Assembly (NCBI GenBank): GCA_002005505.1
Contig: KV908686.1
Coordinates: 1-64,000, forward strand
Origin: Botryococcus braunii
Taxonomy: Eukaryota; Chlorophyta; Trebouxiophyceae
Direction of reading: 5' to 3'
DNA length: 64,000 bases
The notes below the pieces were generated by a model, which saw nothing but the letters and a program-made list of their open reading frames with translations, searched no databases and had not been told where the DNA came from. The first letter of the stretch is position 1. Every line of letters starts with the position of its first letter. Both the position numbers and the translations under genes were made by a program. Of this stretch, positions 10,394 through 22,484 are shown in pieces.

Positions 10394-12651
10394 TAAGGAT
10401 GGGCTGCTAACTCAAGCTCTCGACCCTCGTTGCTTACTGTCGCATTGTAAATCTCAATCTCACTTTCGGAAGAGAAAGCCTCATGCTCCTCCGAATACTC
10501 TTCCTCCTCCTCGGAGGGTTCAGTACTAGGAATTTCTCCCTCACTCCCGGAATAAAGGTCTGTTTCTTCCTGGGATTCTTCTGACAGATCATCCTCAATG
10601 TTTATAATTTCGTTCGGTAGGCCGGGTACCCCCGGTACCCTTGGGTCGGCCAGGTGACCCGCGGGACCATCGAAGTCTATTCCGGGGACTCTCGCGACGC
10701 AATATCGGTTGCTGCTTTTACTGGCAGGCATGACAGTGATGGGAACTCTCCCCATAATATGTGGTTCTATACGAAAGGAGATTTCTTGTTTTCCGAAACT
10801 TATCTCGGCGTGAGCCTGAGTAAGCCAATCTGTTCCAAGAAGTACATCATAAGAAGTCGCTCCACTAACAAATACGTCAATTGGTATTACTAAGCCCTCA
10901 ACTCCTACAGGGAGCTTGCGAATAATGCCCCAAGGAGTGGACATTTTCCCATCTGCACACGAGTATCTAAGACGTGAAGGCTCAATCTGATCAATTAAAT
11001 TTAACTGTCGTGCGGCTGATTGTGAAATCATTGTGTTTGTGGCGCCAGTATCAATGATGCCATCCTCAAATACTAGTTCATTAATGATTATAGGTACGGT
11101 GGCAACAGTAGTGTTCACCGGATTCCTTTGCAGGTTTGATTGTGGCATTTGCGTTGAAGGTGACTCCTCGTTGTCAGTCCTGCTAGTTGAGGTGGTCCCT
11201 CCAGAAACGTAGATAACTTCCGCATTGGTAGCTCTCGCTGGCGGCGGGTCTCGCTGTCTGTTACGCAGATATTCCTCACGGGACTCCTTTAGCTCCTTGA
11301 TTGACTTGTTGAACTCCTCCTCGCTGATGTGGTTCAGGTAGGTTTGTACGGTGAGCTTCATGGGAAGCCCTTTAATCTGCTGTATGGGTTCTGCCGTTGC
11401 TGGTGCGATGGCCACCGGTCTCCTGTAGGCGGCGGGACGTGCGGCATTAGGTAGGGGAGGCAATCCTCCATGGTCCACGTGTGGACGCGCTGCTGCCTCC
11501 CTTGCAGGTGCAGGCGGGGGTGCTGCTGGTGTTGTAGGTTCTACTGGTTGTCTCTGAGCTGGTGCAGGCTTAGGGGCGGCAGGCCTTGGTATGTTTCTTG
11601 GGTCAACTGTGGTGTCCTCCAGATTGTTGGGGCGGCGCCGAAGCAGCGGTTGGTTTGCTTCAGGCGGACTTTCTGCTGACCTCTTAGTGGCATATATAGG
11701 ATATACGGGAAAAGGATCCGTAAATCCATCATACATTATTGTGGCGTGCTCTGGGGGCGGTTGCTCCGGTTGCTGTTCATGCTCCACAAACTTGGTGAAG
11801 TTGGCTGTGGGCTGTCGCTGTAGTTCTGCGATTTGAATTCGTAGTCTCTCCATCTCCCTTGTGAGGGTGTCAATGTCATTAATTGGGGGTGGCTCAGGTG
11901 CCTCCCTTGGTGGGTTGATTGGAGCTATCTGTCTAGGCGGTACTGCTGGTTGCTGCTGGTTGCGTCGCTCCGGAAAGTCTCGCTGACGCTGCCAATTTCT
12001 GTTGTCTCTATTGTTCTCTCTCTGATATTGCTGCGGCGGCGGGCGTGCTGCATGCTGATCCACATTGTCATCGGTGCGGCGATTCCATTGATCCATCCTC
12101 TCGCGCACCGGCACTTGTATGTTCTGGCTTGAATACATGCCCCCTAAAGGCGCGTGTCCGAATGTTTGTTCATAATCAGCTGCCAATTTTATAATGTCGG
12201 CTAACGCTCCTTTGCCGGGGTCGGTCATTTGAACCCTTTCACGTAGATGTGGTACTAGACCTTTAACAAATTGTTGAGTTATCATTCTGGGTGGCAGAGA
12301 GTTCTGCAAATAACCCACTAATTTCCTAAACCTGTCAGCATAACTCCTAACAGTCTCATTGGATTGTTGTGTGCATTTGTCTAATTTCACCATAAGGGTG
12401 TCCTCGTCGAGGCCAAATCTTTCAAGAAAAGCCTCCTTGCATTCATCCCAGTCATTAAAGTCATCTTGATTTGCACGAAACCAGGTATATGCTTCTTCAC
12501 GCATTGCGTGTTTGACAAATCGTAAAACTCGATCGCCCACAACTTGCTTGATCTCAATGAACAACTCAAAAGACTCAAGCCACTGAAAAGGGTCTTCTGT
12601 GGGCTTTCCATAGAAAAATTCTAAACGAACAGGAGTTTGTACGTCTGCCAT
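10394..12651 (-). CDS. Gypsy M gag and retropepsin
   Basis: The frame opens at 12651 (MADVQTPVRLEFFYG) and runs without stops to 10087, including the methyltransferase-like end listed separately. Residues 1-165 are a typical retrotransposon gag core (DPFQWLESFELFI, AYTWFRANQDDF, VRSYADRFRKLVGYL, QFVKGLVPHLRERV). A proline/glutamine-rich middle lacks a CCHC knuckle. Around residue 540 is the protease active site GIIDTGATNTMIS, with the second motif YDVLLGTDWL. A strongly acidic stretch (SEEEEEYSEEHE) follows. Absence of a knuckle is unusual for a gypsy gag of this size. Confidence 0.88.
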
Positions 12652-13571
12652 TCCAGTTTTTTTTAATCAAATAAGGCCTTGCGCTTTGGATGGCCTAACA
12701 CAGTGTTAGAGATTACGCTCGTGTGTCCACGACACAAATTAATGTCAGATAATGCTGGTACTGCTACTTACTGTATTGCTGATTCTGCTGTTTTGGCTGG
12801 CTGCAGGGGTGCCTGTTCAACAAACGGAGTGTAATCAGACCCCTCCTAAAGGGGCATCCCGCGAACCCAATTTACAATCGTGCAATGCTAGTCTATTGTA
12901 AATACAGTATCACAAGCTTCCTTTCTGCTTTTTACGTTCACTGCAGCTATAAAATTAACGAATCGTATTACTAAGGTTGTAGTATCTTCAACCTAAACAA
13001 GGTCTCACTACCAACCTTGGACTTCCAGATGATAAAGGCAATCCTTACAAAGGTACTATGAATGCTCTGTAAATACTACAACAACTGCTACTACAAATTC
13101 TTGAATCGATCAAATATATATTCTTCCTGGTGCGTATCAAACTACGGCGATCTTTGGGGCTGCAAAGATTTCGATAAACAAACAATCAAGCAATCGCGGC
13201 TATGAACTTAAGGTCTTTACTATTGATAGGATTCTCACAAACGGGAATCAAGTGCTACGATCAATTACTTTGTCTCAACTAACTCTGCGGTACAGATGCT
13301 GATGTGCTTCAAACTGAACTTTCCTAAAGTATGGTTCCGCTCCAAACGGTCGTTGGCGATGCTTTTGCTGTTAATTCCCGCGACAAACGGAATGTAATCA
13401 AGCCCCTCCTAAAGGGGTATACCCAGTCCTATATGCGGACAAAGCTCAACTGATTCGAAATACGGTTCGTCTGTGTACAATAAACACGGCAAATCTGCGC
13501 AGAAGGCCCAGATTCGGAGAGCCCAGGCGATGACTAAGTCTACGCGCTAAGACTCCCTGGACGGATCGCCA
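12652..13571 (-). other. Gypsy M leader, non-coding
   Basis: No gene is seen. On the minus strand it starts at 13571 with TGGCGATCCGTCC directly abutting the LTR-like end, a position and TGG start expected of a tRNA primer site. A diverged direct repeat lies at 12819-12862 and 13383-13427, sharing TCCTAAAGGGG with similar flanks. The leader, about 920 bases, is long for a gypsy element. Confidence 0.6.
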
Positions 13572-13693
13572 TACAAGGTAGCCGTGCCCAACGGTATCCA
13601 AAATTTTTCGTGTTTAAATGGCTGAATATTATCAGGGTTTTGAGTCTGGGTTGTACTGCTGCGGTCAATTACTGTTAAAGGTACGTCTGGACA
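13572..13693 (-). repeat. 122-bp LTR-like terminus of gypsy M
   Basis: On the minus strand it starts TGTCCAGACG and ends CTACCTTGTA, then TGGCGATCC follows at once. The same 122 bases recur at 23237-23358 with one visible difference and no indels, next to a broken copia ORF, as expected for a mobile terminus. A partial second copy of its first ~20 bases lies at 13700-13717. Confidence 0.6.
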
Positions 13694-13748
13694 GGTACTG
13701 TTAAAGGTACGTCTGGACTGTTCGACAGCCTCTTGAAAACCCGTACGG

Positions 13749-14110
13749 CAAAACCCCTATTGGCCCGGAACCCCGTCTGGGACGTACCCTATTCGACCCA
13801 AAGAAAAGTGGGAAATCACACGGGTTACCCGTATGTCGAGGCCGAAGCTCTATGGGTCGTCAATCTGCGGAATTTGCTATTCTGCTGGTCCAAGAACGGG
13901 CACAATTCTTGTCGGTACTCCGGGCCCCAACCGCGTGCTATAAATCTGCCATTCTCAGGTGTCAGAACTGGTTTTTCAGTGCGGTTTTCCTTTTTGGGTT
14001 GCAACTTGCAAGTGACTATACTCAACAGCCCCGGGGGAGGAAAGCATGCGCAAGTCCACAGGCACATGGTAATTAGACAAGGGAAATTCCAATTCAGGGG
14101 ACAACGGGAG
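13749..14110. other. hAT left non-coding flank
   Basis: GC-rich sequence with no supportable gene. It continues after gypsy N at 17789, since the 5-base GGGAG duplication brackets N, so it is the distal 3' flank of the transposase. Confidence 0.5.
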
Positions 14111-14588
14111 TGTAACGGAATGCGAGGATTTCCGAGCATTTTGGGACATTTGCGGGAGACGCCCTTTGGCGCCATACTGCACGCCCGTGGGAGCCACGTG
14201 GTTAGCCGCTCGAACGAGAGTAGCACCTTCCGTCGGTGATGGTTGCTTACGCCATGCATAGTTGGCACTCCGTCATTGCGTGTGTTTGATGACAATAGTT
14301 GTCACCGTTAGCACGCCAACGAGTGGACGATCTAGGGCTCTCACGAAGGATAGAGGGACATAAGTCGTACATGGGCTGAGTCCGAATCATAGGCGTCCCT
14401 TGGCTAGAAACCCGCGTGCCGAGTAGATTAACACGAGAGGACAGAATTGGAGAAACCACAAGGGTAAGCTGTGTGGTGGGGTGGTTCTTGTAAACGCTTG
14501 CTTGCCCCAAGTGACGGACCCCGTGTCGCGCCTCGTTCCTTGCTCCTCTCCTGCCTTACTTCCTTATAAATTCCGCTGAGTTATTACA
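14111..14588 (+). repeat. Gypsy N 5' LTR (478 bp)
   Basis: Starts TGTAACGGAATGCG, ends GAGTTATTACA. TTATAAATT at 14564 is a possible TATA element. Confidence 0.95.
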
Positions 14589-14672
14589 TTTGGTATCGGC
14601 GCGGCCAGGCAGCTCCGACGCAATGTCGAGCCAGCGGAGCCCGAGCTCAGGAGTGTCAAGCCCCGGGTCGCA

Positions 14673-16274
14673 ATGGACTCCGGCGGGAGGGCCCGCCCGA
14701 GCGGAGTCACCCAGCAGCTTGACACGTGTGAACCCTTCCTGGAGTTAGTAAAGAGGGCTTACATGGATGATGAGTGGTTGGGAAAGAGGTCGAACAGAAG
14801 GAAGGTGCATTTCAGGAATGGGATATGGGAATATGGGAAGGAGGGACGAAAGTATGTCCCAGGACATTATGAGGTGAAGGATGGGGAAGGAGTCGTGGGG
14901 AGAAACCTAAGACAAGATATACTCAAGGCATTGCATGAACCTTTGTATGTGGGACACCCTGGTTTTGCCAAGATGTATGAACTGGTGAAACGGGAATGGT
15001 GGTGGCCGGGAATGACAGAGGACGTGCGGGAATATGTTGCCTACTGTGATTCTTGTCAAAGGGTCAAAGCTTCAAACAAGTTGCCCGCAGGCCTCCTTCA
15101 CCCCTTGCAAATCCCGACTAGGAAATGGCAAAGCATTTCCATGGATTTCATAACGGGGTTGCCACGGAGTGCAAACGGGAATGATGCCATATGGGTTGTG
15201 GTGGACCGGTTAAGTAAGTGTGCTCACTTTGTGCCCACCACCACAAAAGCTGACTCATATGATGTAGCAGTTTTGCTAAGGGATAAAGTCTGGAGATACC
15301 ACGGATTTCCAGAGGAACTTGTGTCGGATAGGGATCCTAAGTTTGTGAGTAAATTTATGGATATACTCCTAAATTTAACAGGCTGCAAACCTGCACGGTC
15401 TACAGCCTATCACCCACAATCTGACGGACAAACGGAACGGGTTAACAGGATTCTTGAGGACTACCTCAAACATTATGTTTGGGATAAGCCTAAAGAATGG
15501 GAAAACCATCTGGCTGTTGCAGAGTTTGCCTATAACAATACATGGCAAGCCTCGATCAACACCACACCGTTCCGCTTGACATATGGACAGGATCCAAACA
15601 TTCCATTTGCTATGGGACACATGGAGGGGGGAAAAGCAGATCGGGCAGATCTTTTCCTCCGAAAGATGCAAGACTCCCTTACTCTTGCACGGAAGTTTTT
15701 GGCTGCAGCTCAGGAGCGGCAGGCGGCCCAGGCGAACCGCCACCGCCGGGCTGTGATCTATAAGAAGGGGGACCTTGTTCTCCTTCGGACGAAGTTCCCA
15801 GCCGCCCTGACGTCGCAGAAGTACATAAAGCTTGCCAGGCGCCGGATTGGACCCTTCCGGGTCACTGCCGTCCATCCCAACTCTGTTGAGCTGGACGTCC
15901 CCGCCGCCCTGAAGTTTCACCCACGCATAAACGTGGAATATGTGGACCTCTACAAGGGGCCACGTACCCCAGACCGCCTCAGCATTTACAAATACCAGCC
16001 GGGACCACGCATGGTCAAGGGCGATGACGGCACAGAGAATGCCGAGTACGTCGTGGACGGCATCCTGGGTCACCGTCCCTTGATGAAGGGGAACCGGGCC
16101 CTCCACTTCCCGGACGGTACCCCAGCCTACCAGTACTGGGTACTGTGGTCAGGTTACGACGTCGGAGACGACTGGGAGCCCTTGGACATGTTCGACCACG
16201 CAAAGGACACCATCAACGCCTACCACCGTCACCAGGAGTTGGGCCCGCCCAAGTGGGGCGAGACGGCCGTTTGA
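14673..16274 (+). CDS. Gypsy N integrase with chromodomain
   Basis: 533 codons, intact. The first ~25 residues are out-of-frame gag leader; pol homology begins at about CEPFLELVKRAYMDDEW. Integrase zinc site: H in LKALHEPLYVGH with CDSCQRVKAS. Catalytic residues: D in SMDFITGLPR, D in VSDRDPKF, E in DGQTERVNRILED. A C-terminal SH3-like segment (GDLVLLRTKF) and a chromodomain-like fold follow (AEYVVDGILGHR ... YWVLWSGYDVGDDWEP). The last third is noticeably more GC-rich than the first part. The integrase looks complete and could act in trans, although the start codon context is accidental. Confidence 0.93.
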   Translation: MDSGGRARPSGVTQQLDTCEPFLELVKRAYMDDEWLGKRSNRRKVHFRNGIWEYGKEGRKYVPGHYEVKDGEGVVGRNLRQDILKALHEPLYVGHPGFAKMYELVKREWWWPGMTEDVREYVAYCDSCQRVKASNKLPAGLLHPLQIPTRKWQSISMDFITGLPRSANGNDAIWVVVDRLSKCAHFVPTTTKADSYDVAVLLRDKVWRYHGFPEELVSDRDPKFVSKFMDILLNLTGCKPARSTAYHPQSDGQTERVNRILEDYLKHYVWDKPKEWENHLAVAEFAYNNTWQASINTTPFRLTYGQDPNIPFAMGHMEGGKADRADLFLRKMQDSLTLARKFLAAAQERQAAQANRHRRAVIYKKGDLVLLRTKFPAALTSQKYIKLARRRIGPFRVTAVHPNSVELDVPAALKFHPRINVEYVDLYKGPRTPDRLSIYKYQPGPRMVKGDDGTENAEYVVDGILGHRPLMKGNRALHFPDGTPAYQYWVLWSGYDVGDDWEPLDMFDHAKDTINAYHRHQELGPPKWGETAV

Positions 16275-17310
16275 GGCCTTTCCCCTGCTGCCCGCTCCTC
16301 TGGTCGGTTACCTTGTCTTTGCTCTCTTTAGGAGGGAGTCCTTGTCGGGTACGCAAGGATCTGCACAGACAAGCCGGTGGTAGGATTGCAAATGTGTGCA
16401 CCCCCTCGGGATGGGATTGGCAGTGGGTCGCCCACTCCGGTGTGGGTGGACAGATGTCACACACCATGGCATGTTGCAGCCCGGAGTCTGCACGCTTTGG
16501 ATAGGTGGGGGGGGAGTACACCTGCTAGCACAAGCAATCAGTTGTGGATCCTGGGCACTTTTCTGGTGATGGGTGGACTATGTGACTAGAGGGGACTTGG
16601 AAATTGGAGAGGGATTGGGGATTCTTCTATGTGATTGGCAGGTCTTGGACTGTCTATGTCAATAGGGGGACTTGGACTCTCTTGAAATCTTGGACCTTGA
16701 AAGTTTGTGTTGTTGGGACTTTTGGGAACGTTGGACTTTGTTTCTTTGTTTGTTTGTTTGTTTGTTCCTTTTGGATCATGGTTCAGAGCCAACGCAACCC
16801 GAGTCGTTCGGCATGAACTGGAATATGTACCTTATGCGGATTTGTACAGTATGTTGACTTGGGATCATCCATTACGGGAACGGGACTCATTGGGAGCATG
16901 GAACTTCTCCATGGAAGTTCCCTACTTTTTGGACTTAAGCACTTAAATTATTCTTTTGTGTTGTATGTTATTGGATTAGATTTATATGTTCTCTAGGACT
17001 TGGGAAATGGGACACTTGTTTTTCATGTTTGAACGTTTATTTCTTCATGTTTGTTCTTCGAATAAGATTAGACGCAAGTCTACCTAGTGTACTAGAAAAG
17101 CCATAAAAAATAAATAAATGGCAAGGAAGTGTTTACTTGGAGATATTGTACATTGGAAGTGGGGACCCCATGAACCACCAATTCGGCAGGGGTCAGACGG
17201 CAGTTGGAGGTTTGGGCCGTCCAGTTTACCGGTTTCTCTGGTTGTTCTTCTCAGTGACAATCCTCGAGTGGGTTTGCATGAGGACATGCAAAGGACTAAG
17301 GGGGGGATAA
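16275..17310 (+). other. Gypsy N 3' non-coding region
   Basis: About 1 kb with no gene. It holds a (TTTG)n run at 16743-16767, many GGACTTGG-like words, and the purine tract at 17297-17310 that would prime plus-strand synthesis. Confidence 0.8.
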
Positions 17311-17788
17311 TGTAACGGAATGCGAGGATTTCCGAGCATTTCGGGACATTTGCGGGAGACGCCCTTTGGCGCCATACTGCACGCCCGTGGGAGCCACGTG
17401 GTTAGCCGCTCGAACGAGAGTAGCACCTTCCGTCGGTGATGGTTGCTTACGCCATGCATAGTTGGCACTACGTCATTGCGTGTGTTTGATGACAATAGTT
17501 GTCACCGTTAGCACGCCAGCGAGTGGACGATCTAGGGCTCTCACGAAGGATAGACGGACATAAGTCGTACATGGGCCGAGTCCGAATCATAGGCGTCCCT
17601 TGGCTAGGAACCCGCGTGCCGAGTAGATTAACACGAGAGGACAGAACTGGAGAAACCACAAGGGTAAGCTGTGTGGTGGGGTGGTTCTTGTAAACGCTTG
17701 CTTGCCCCAAGTGACGGACCCCGTGTCGCGCCTCGTTCCTTGCTCCTCTCCTGCCTTACTTCCTTATAAATTCCGCTGAGTTATTACA
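17311..17788 (+). repeat. Gypsy N 3' LTR (478 bp)
   Basis: Same length and ends as the 5' LTR; about seven substitutions seen between them (roughly 1.5 percent). Confidence 0.95.
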
Positions 17789-18065
17789 GGGAGGCTGAAG
17801 ACGATGAAAACGATTTCTCCGTACTTTACATTAAATTTTACCTTCACAAACATCTAGTCTAGTCTATCACAAACATCTAGTCTATGAACCCTAAAAATAA
17901 ATATCATACATATGCCGAATTTACATTGTGGAGCTATTCTAGCTTTACTAAAGGCACAAAAGTGAAGTTCCTACTCTTTAACGTCACGATAAGCAATGAG
18001 TGTCAACAACCTCTTCAAACGTCCAAAATCTGCAACCAAAACTTCGTCCACCTGACCGTCAGGAT
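17789..18065 (-). other. hAT transposase 3' flank
   Basis: Non-coding, starting with the GGGAG duplicate of gypsy N. It has a short repeat of CACAAACATCTAGTCTA at 17846 and 17869. No terminator is identified. Confidence 0.6.
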
Positions 18066-21047
18066 TCATAGATCTCTCATGAATGCAGCATCATCATCAT
18101 TTCCCAGGGTCCTATCGGTGGGCAAGTGGTCCAAAAGTACAACACCATCAATGCTCAAATCCAGAGTTGACGGATCAATTACTTCTGCACATGCACCCTC
18201 ATCATCTGAATCCGCTTGTTCTAGAAGCTGCTCGGCCCAGTGCGAGACTTCTACACCTTCATCTGAGAAAACAAATTCCTCATTCTCCCAAAGCGCAGAG
18301 TCGATCTCTGGATCTGGCAGTGTGTGGGCGGACAAAACGCGGTGGAGCTTAAATGTTAAAAGGTCATCCACCTTGCCAACAAAAAGATCTCCGGCTTTGT
18401 TGAAATCCATTTCTTCTCCAAAAAAGCGCCCCAGAAATAGCACTCTCATGAGCATATCCACAGTGCTAGTGGATAAACGATTGCGCTCCGCACTCTTAAT
18501 CTGACGATGAATCGAAAAGCCTCTCTCCACTTCCGCAGAATCTCCTGATATAATTGCACCAACTTGAACAAGAGGCAGTACCAGACCATAACGCACACGC
18601 AAACCTGCATCTGAAACCACTTCTTGCCAGAACCCTTTTTGAGATAATGCAGGATTTCGCTGAACTTTGCGACTCAAATCTATTTGCAACGCTTCAAATT
18701 GCTTTCTACAGGCTGGCCACTCTTCTCTTGTGAAAACCCGATCAGCCCCAAAATCTGTGGAGCACAGTGCCTTGACTATCACATGGAGGATCTCAACATT
18801 CTGTGAGCGGGAAGCACTATCAGTGCCCGACTTGTAGAATTGGGGATCAAAAATTCGAAATGCGTGCAGAAGCTCAAGCTCTTCAGCAGGGAACCGACGC
18901 TCGATGCCTTCAAGCAAGGTATCAATCATCAAGTGCCCAAACTTCTGAACATCTGCGAATTCGCCTTCCCCATACTCCTTCAAAGTGAGCTTGATACACA
19001 GATCCTTTGCCCGTACACTCCATGCCCCATATTCATCAACTTCTTCCCAAAACTTCCCCGCCTGGCTAGTTGACGTGCCAATGGTTACTTGCAACTCAGT
19101 TAGGTCCCTCTTACAGTTGTCAACGGCTTCGGCAAATTGACATGGGGACAGATCTGCGCTTTGAAACTTAAGAAGCATCACATTTACAATTGCAATGACT
19201 TCAACCAACACATGCAAATTTGCGAGTGTGCGAAAATCAGTGATTGCTTCTCGAACAACTCGACCAGCATCCCACTTGGAACCCTTCAAGATTGCTGATA
19301 GGAACACAACCAAACATGGGCCATTGCTAATGAGCGTTCTCATACAATCTAATCGAGACAACCACCTAGTGGCGTTGAACATAGGAAATTTTGCCTTTGT
19401 TATTCCATATCGTTGAGCAAAAAAAGCCCATTGAGACTGTCGTTTGCTTGATCTGTTAAACAACGCATATACGCGAGTAAGCAATCTGTCAATTTCCTTG
19501 ATTTCAGCAAATTTGGCACAATCGGAGAGCAATAGTGCTGCTCTATGGGCCATACAATGGATTGGAATAAGCGATCGTCTATGACTTCGCAACCGTGCAA
19601 AAAGGCCAGTGTTTCGACCCATCAAAGTGGAGTCTCCATCACAACATAGAACTTGGACTTTCTGTAAATCCAGATCAAAACACTCGAATAATAAGCACAA
19701 TGCATCGTAAATGGCCTGCGCCGATTTCCTAGCAATGTGCATGCAACAAAGAAACTGGGAATGGCTCTCGAAAGTATTCAGGTCTAAATACCTCAAGTAT
19801 AGCAAACATTGCTCTTAATTGGAGATGTCTGTACTGTTATCAATTAAAATACACAGAAAGGGGCTGGCTCTGATAAGTGCTAGCTGGAGCAGTAGAAAAT
19901 GTTCGCTAAGACAATAAAGGCACCGCATGAAGTACCTGCAAGTCATGACATAGACTAAGGGCCACTATACTTTTAGGTATCCTGGTTTCCGAAATCGGCA
20001 GTACTCAATTCTGTTGTGGTCACACTTGAACTTAATATACTGGGAGGTCTGAAAACACATTTATTACTGAATGAGCATGATCAAGCATGATATAGACTCT
20101 AGGATATACACACTGCAATCGACGTCAGGGATCACATAAGCACTTCTATGCAAACGTGCAGGCGGGCAATCGCTCACCGATACGCATTGTACTTCTTGTC
20201 AATCAACTCGGTAGCGCCTAGTGCAAGAGATGCCATGCACACAAATTGCAGCACTTTAGGAAATGCTGACCCAGGCTGGTATGTTTGGATTATATGTAGT
20301 GCTGCCATCAACAGGACAGGCGTGATGCCTCGGATCTGCTCAGTTTGTTGAGCTTGCATCCTCTGCAATCCGCTCTGAATGTCGTTTTGAGCAGCCTTCA
20401 CAGCTGCCTTATGGCCTGATGTGCTAGCATGTTGGTTTAAGGCATTCTTATCCCGCACCGCTCGTCCCCCGTCTTGATTAAAACCTAAAAGAAAAGAATC
20501 ATATCAGCAAGTTAGCAAGCAAAGTTAGCAAATCTTCACGCTTTCCTGCACAAAGACACATACAGAGAAGCACAAGGATTATAACTGGTGACATATGCAA
20601 CATTTTAGAATGAAAAAATGTACAGATTTACCTTCACACAGTCATGCATCAAGAGATGAGGTCACAGTGCTCAGTAAAATAACTACCATGATGACAGAAC
20701 ACGTACGCCAAAGCACAGGTGCATGTACACTACGTACATACGTAGTACTAGTACTCAATTTCAGAAACACTACCAAGAATATTCACTTACCATCTTTTGC
20801 AGTATCCTGGCCAGATCTTTTTCTTTTGTATGCGTGGCAAACATCGCATCTGACTAAGGGCTGTGCTTTCGCATTTCTACCGAGAACGCTTGCCCAAGTG
20901 TACTCCTGCCCCCAGGACATGAGGGCTCCATCTGAAACATGTCGTCTGGTTGGTACGCTCTGCGTATCAAATTCCTGCTCATTCGCACTTGGAAATCCTG
21001 CATGGCCAACACAGTTCTCAATTTCTGATGGCATCATGCATGTCTGC
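18066..21047 (-). pseudogene. hAT-like transposase, at least three exons, one stop
   Basis: DNA transposase that would cut and paste its own element. Exons on the minus strand: about 21047-20791 (CDVC half of a zinc finger, basic YKRKR), donor GTAAGTGA; 20484-20178 (acceptor TTTTAG, finger His in ALNQHASTSGH), donor GTGAGCG; 19905-18066 (acceptor TCTTAG, then REHFLLLQLALIR). These joins keep frame. The last exon has D1 in ILIDNSTDIS, D2 in CDGDSTLMG, IPIHCMAHRAALLL, and the dimerisation region with the Glu (GDSAEVERGFSIHRQIK). It resembles ZNF862-type hAT proteins. An in-frame TAA at 19815-19817, eight codons after D1, breaks it. Further 5' exons are likely (21497-21744 with donor GTAAGTCC; possibly 22013 onward) but less certain. 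Confidence 0.8.
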
Positions 21048-22484
21048 TAGCAATGAAAGGTTTTAAATAAACATACACAGCACATTGATAATGTTAATCG
21101 GCAACGTGCCCATGAACATTTAACGTCATGTTTACAGCACCCCCAGCACTATTTGCAATGCTTGCACACATTCCTAAAGATGCTCTGCGAAATGGTAAAT
21201 AACGGCTAAAGATTTTGAGACAGCAGGAGTTTACGTACCCTGACTGTCATTGTCATCAGATAGACTTGAAATAGGACGAGCGGGCCGACATAGTGTGAGC
21301 CTACCGCGCCCCGCGCAATTCCAATATAGTATTTATAGCTACAATGTAGGAAACTGCAGAGAGGATTCTTTCACTGTTTGAGACTAGTGGAACACAGCAA
21401 AATTTACTGCGCTGTCCAATGGTTTTGCCAAGCAACTTCAAGTGTGAATCTTAAGAATCAACACAAAATTGTTGAAGTACCTAATGTGGTGGACTTACCT
21501 TGCATAGAACCACTACTTGCTTGGAAAGATAAAGTAGTTTGGCCGTCGTTACCCGTATGCCGAGGCCTTTTGTTTGGGTGGGCTGTGTTACGTGGGGCAA
21601 GGGTAATTGTGATTGTGTCTCCACTACGGTGCTCCAAAATGTTTCCATTAGTGCCTGTCCAATCAAGCAATGCCACATATTGACGCCTATGCCACCAGTT
21701 CCAAGATTACTGTCAATGAGTCCACAAGCCTCTCGTAAGCTTTTCAATCAAACATACCTGGTCGGGTAGTCCAGGCACACTCAAAATCGCACACTTCGTC
21801 GTTAGTATCAGCTCCAACACCTTCGAACCCTGCCACAGCAAATACTGTATCACAAATATTTATCAAAAGCCACAGATTCGAAAACCTACAGCTAACATGG
21901 TCACCTTGTTGTTCCCTTGAAATCTCATCGTGGGGATGAGCTTGCTCCAGATTCTCGTCACCACCCCCAGCGCAATGCACAACTTCTCCAGGAGACAAAT
22001 GAATTTCCGACATTGTTCTTCAGATGTTTCGCATTAAAGCATATGAGAGAACATTGTCGGGTTTGACGACCGACATTTGAAACTGACGGAGTTCGACCTG
22101 GCGCCCATTCTCCAACCTGGAGTCCAGAAGGCTCTAGGGCCTAGGCCCTAGAACTGGCACCCAAATCCTGACTGGCCTGATCATTGTCCGATTACCTCCT
22201 GATTACGTGCGGCGCCCAGTCGGCGATTACCTGATAACGGGCCTTCGCCGACAGCCAGTGACCGCTGGGCGAGCCCAGGGCGACTGACTTCTGCGTGGGT
22301 TCGACCCCTAGATTTGTCCCTCTTACATCGCAAATTTCCCGGGTTAGCCCTACGACTTCCGCAAAGCCCCCTGGGTACAACCCGTATTTCGCTACCAGAA
22401 TCTCTTTGTTTCATACGGGGAAGCCGTACCCGCCTTCGGCGACCCGTACGGGACCCCTACGAAATTCGTCAACCCGTACGGTAA
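21048..22484 (-). other. hAT 5' region: possible upstream exons and introns
   Basis: Two open segments may be coding: one ending at about 21497 at a good donor (CAAG|GTAAGTCC), with a basic patch NKRPRHTGNDG and TTLSFQ; another starting MSEIHLSPGEVVHC at 22013. No family match is recognised. The rest is AT-richer intron-like sequence, then a GC-rich subterminal zone near 22380-22484. Confidence 0.4.

Larger units (their letters stand above)
7394..13693 (-). mobile_element. Gypsy M: Ty3/gypsy with PHD finger and Dam-like remnant
   Basis: Minus strand: a short LTR-like end (13693-13572), a long leader, gag with protease and an acidic region and methyltransferase-like tail, RT, RNase H, PHD finger, then integrase to 7394, where copia A interrupts it. 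Coding is broken by at least two in-frame stops (7962, near 9113) and at least two frameshifts (near 10130 and 8940). No zinc knuckle is seen in gag. The rest of integrase and the 3' LTR lie outside the window. Confidence 0.85.
14111..17788 (+). mobile_element. Gypsy N: internally deleted Ty3/gypsy element
   Basis: Two 478-bp LTRs (14111-14588, 17311-17788) with about 7 differences seen, a 5-bp target duplication GGGAG on each side (14106-14110, 17789-17793), a primer site TGGTATCGGCGCGGCC at 14590 and a purine tract ACTAAGGGGGGGATAA before the 3' LTR. Between the first ~25 codons of gag (ATG at 14623) and integrase, everything is missing (gag body, protease, RT, RNase H). It cannot move without help. 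Confidence 0.95.

Noticed and set aside
13825..14295. Overlapping ORFs on both strands in the hAT flank and gypsy N LTR
   Set aside because: No domain and no homology; they cross the N insertion boundary.
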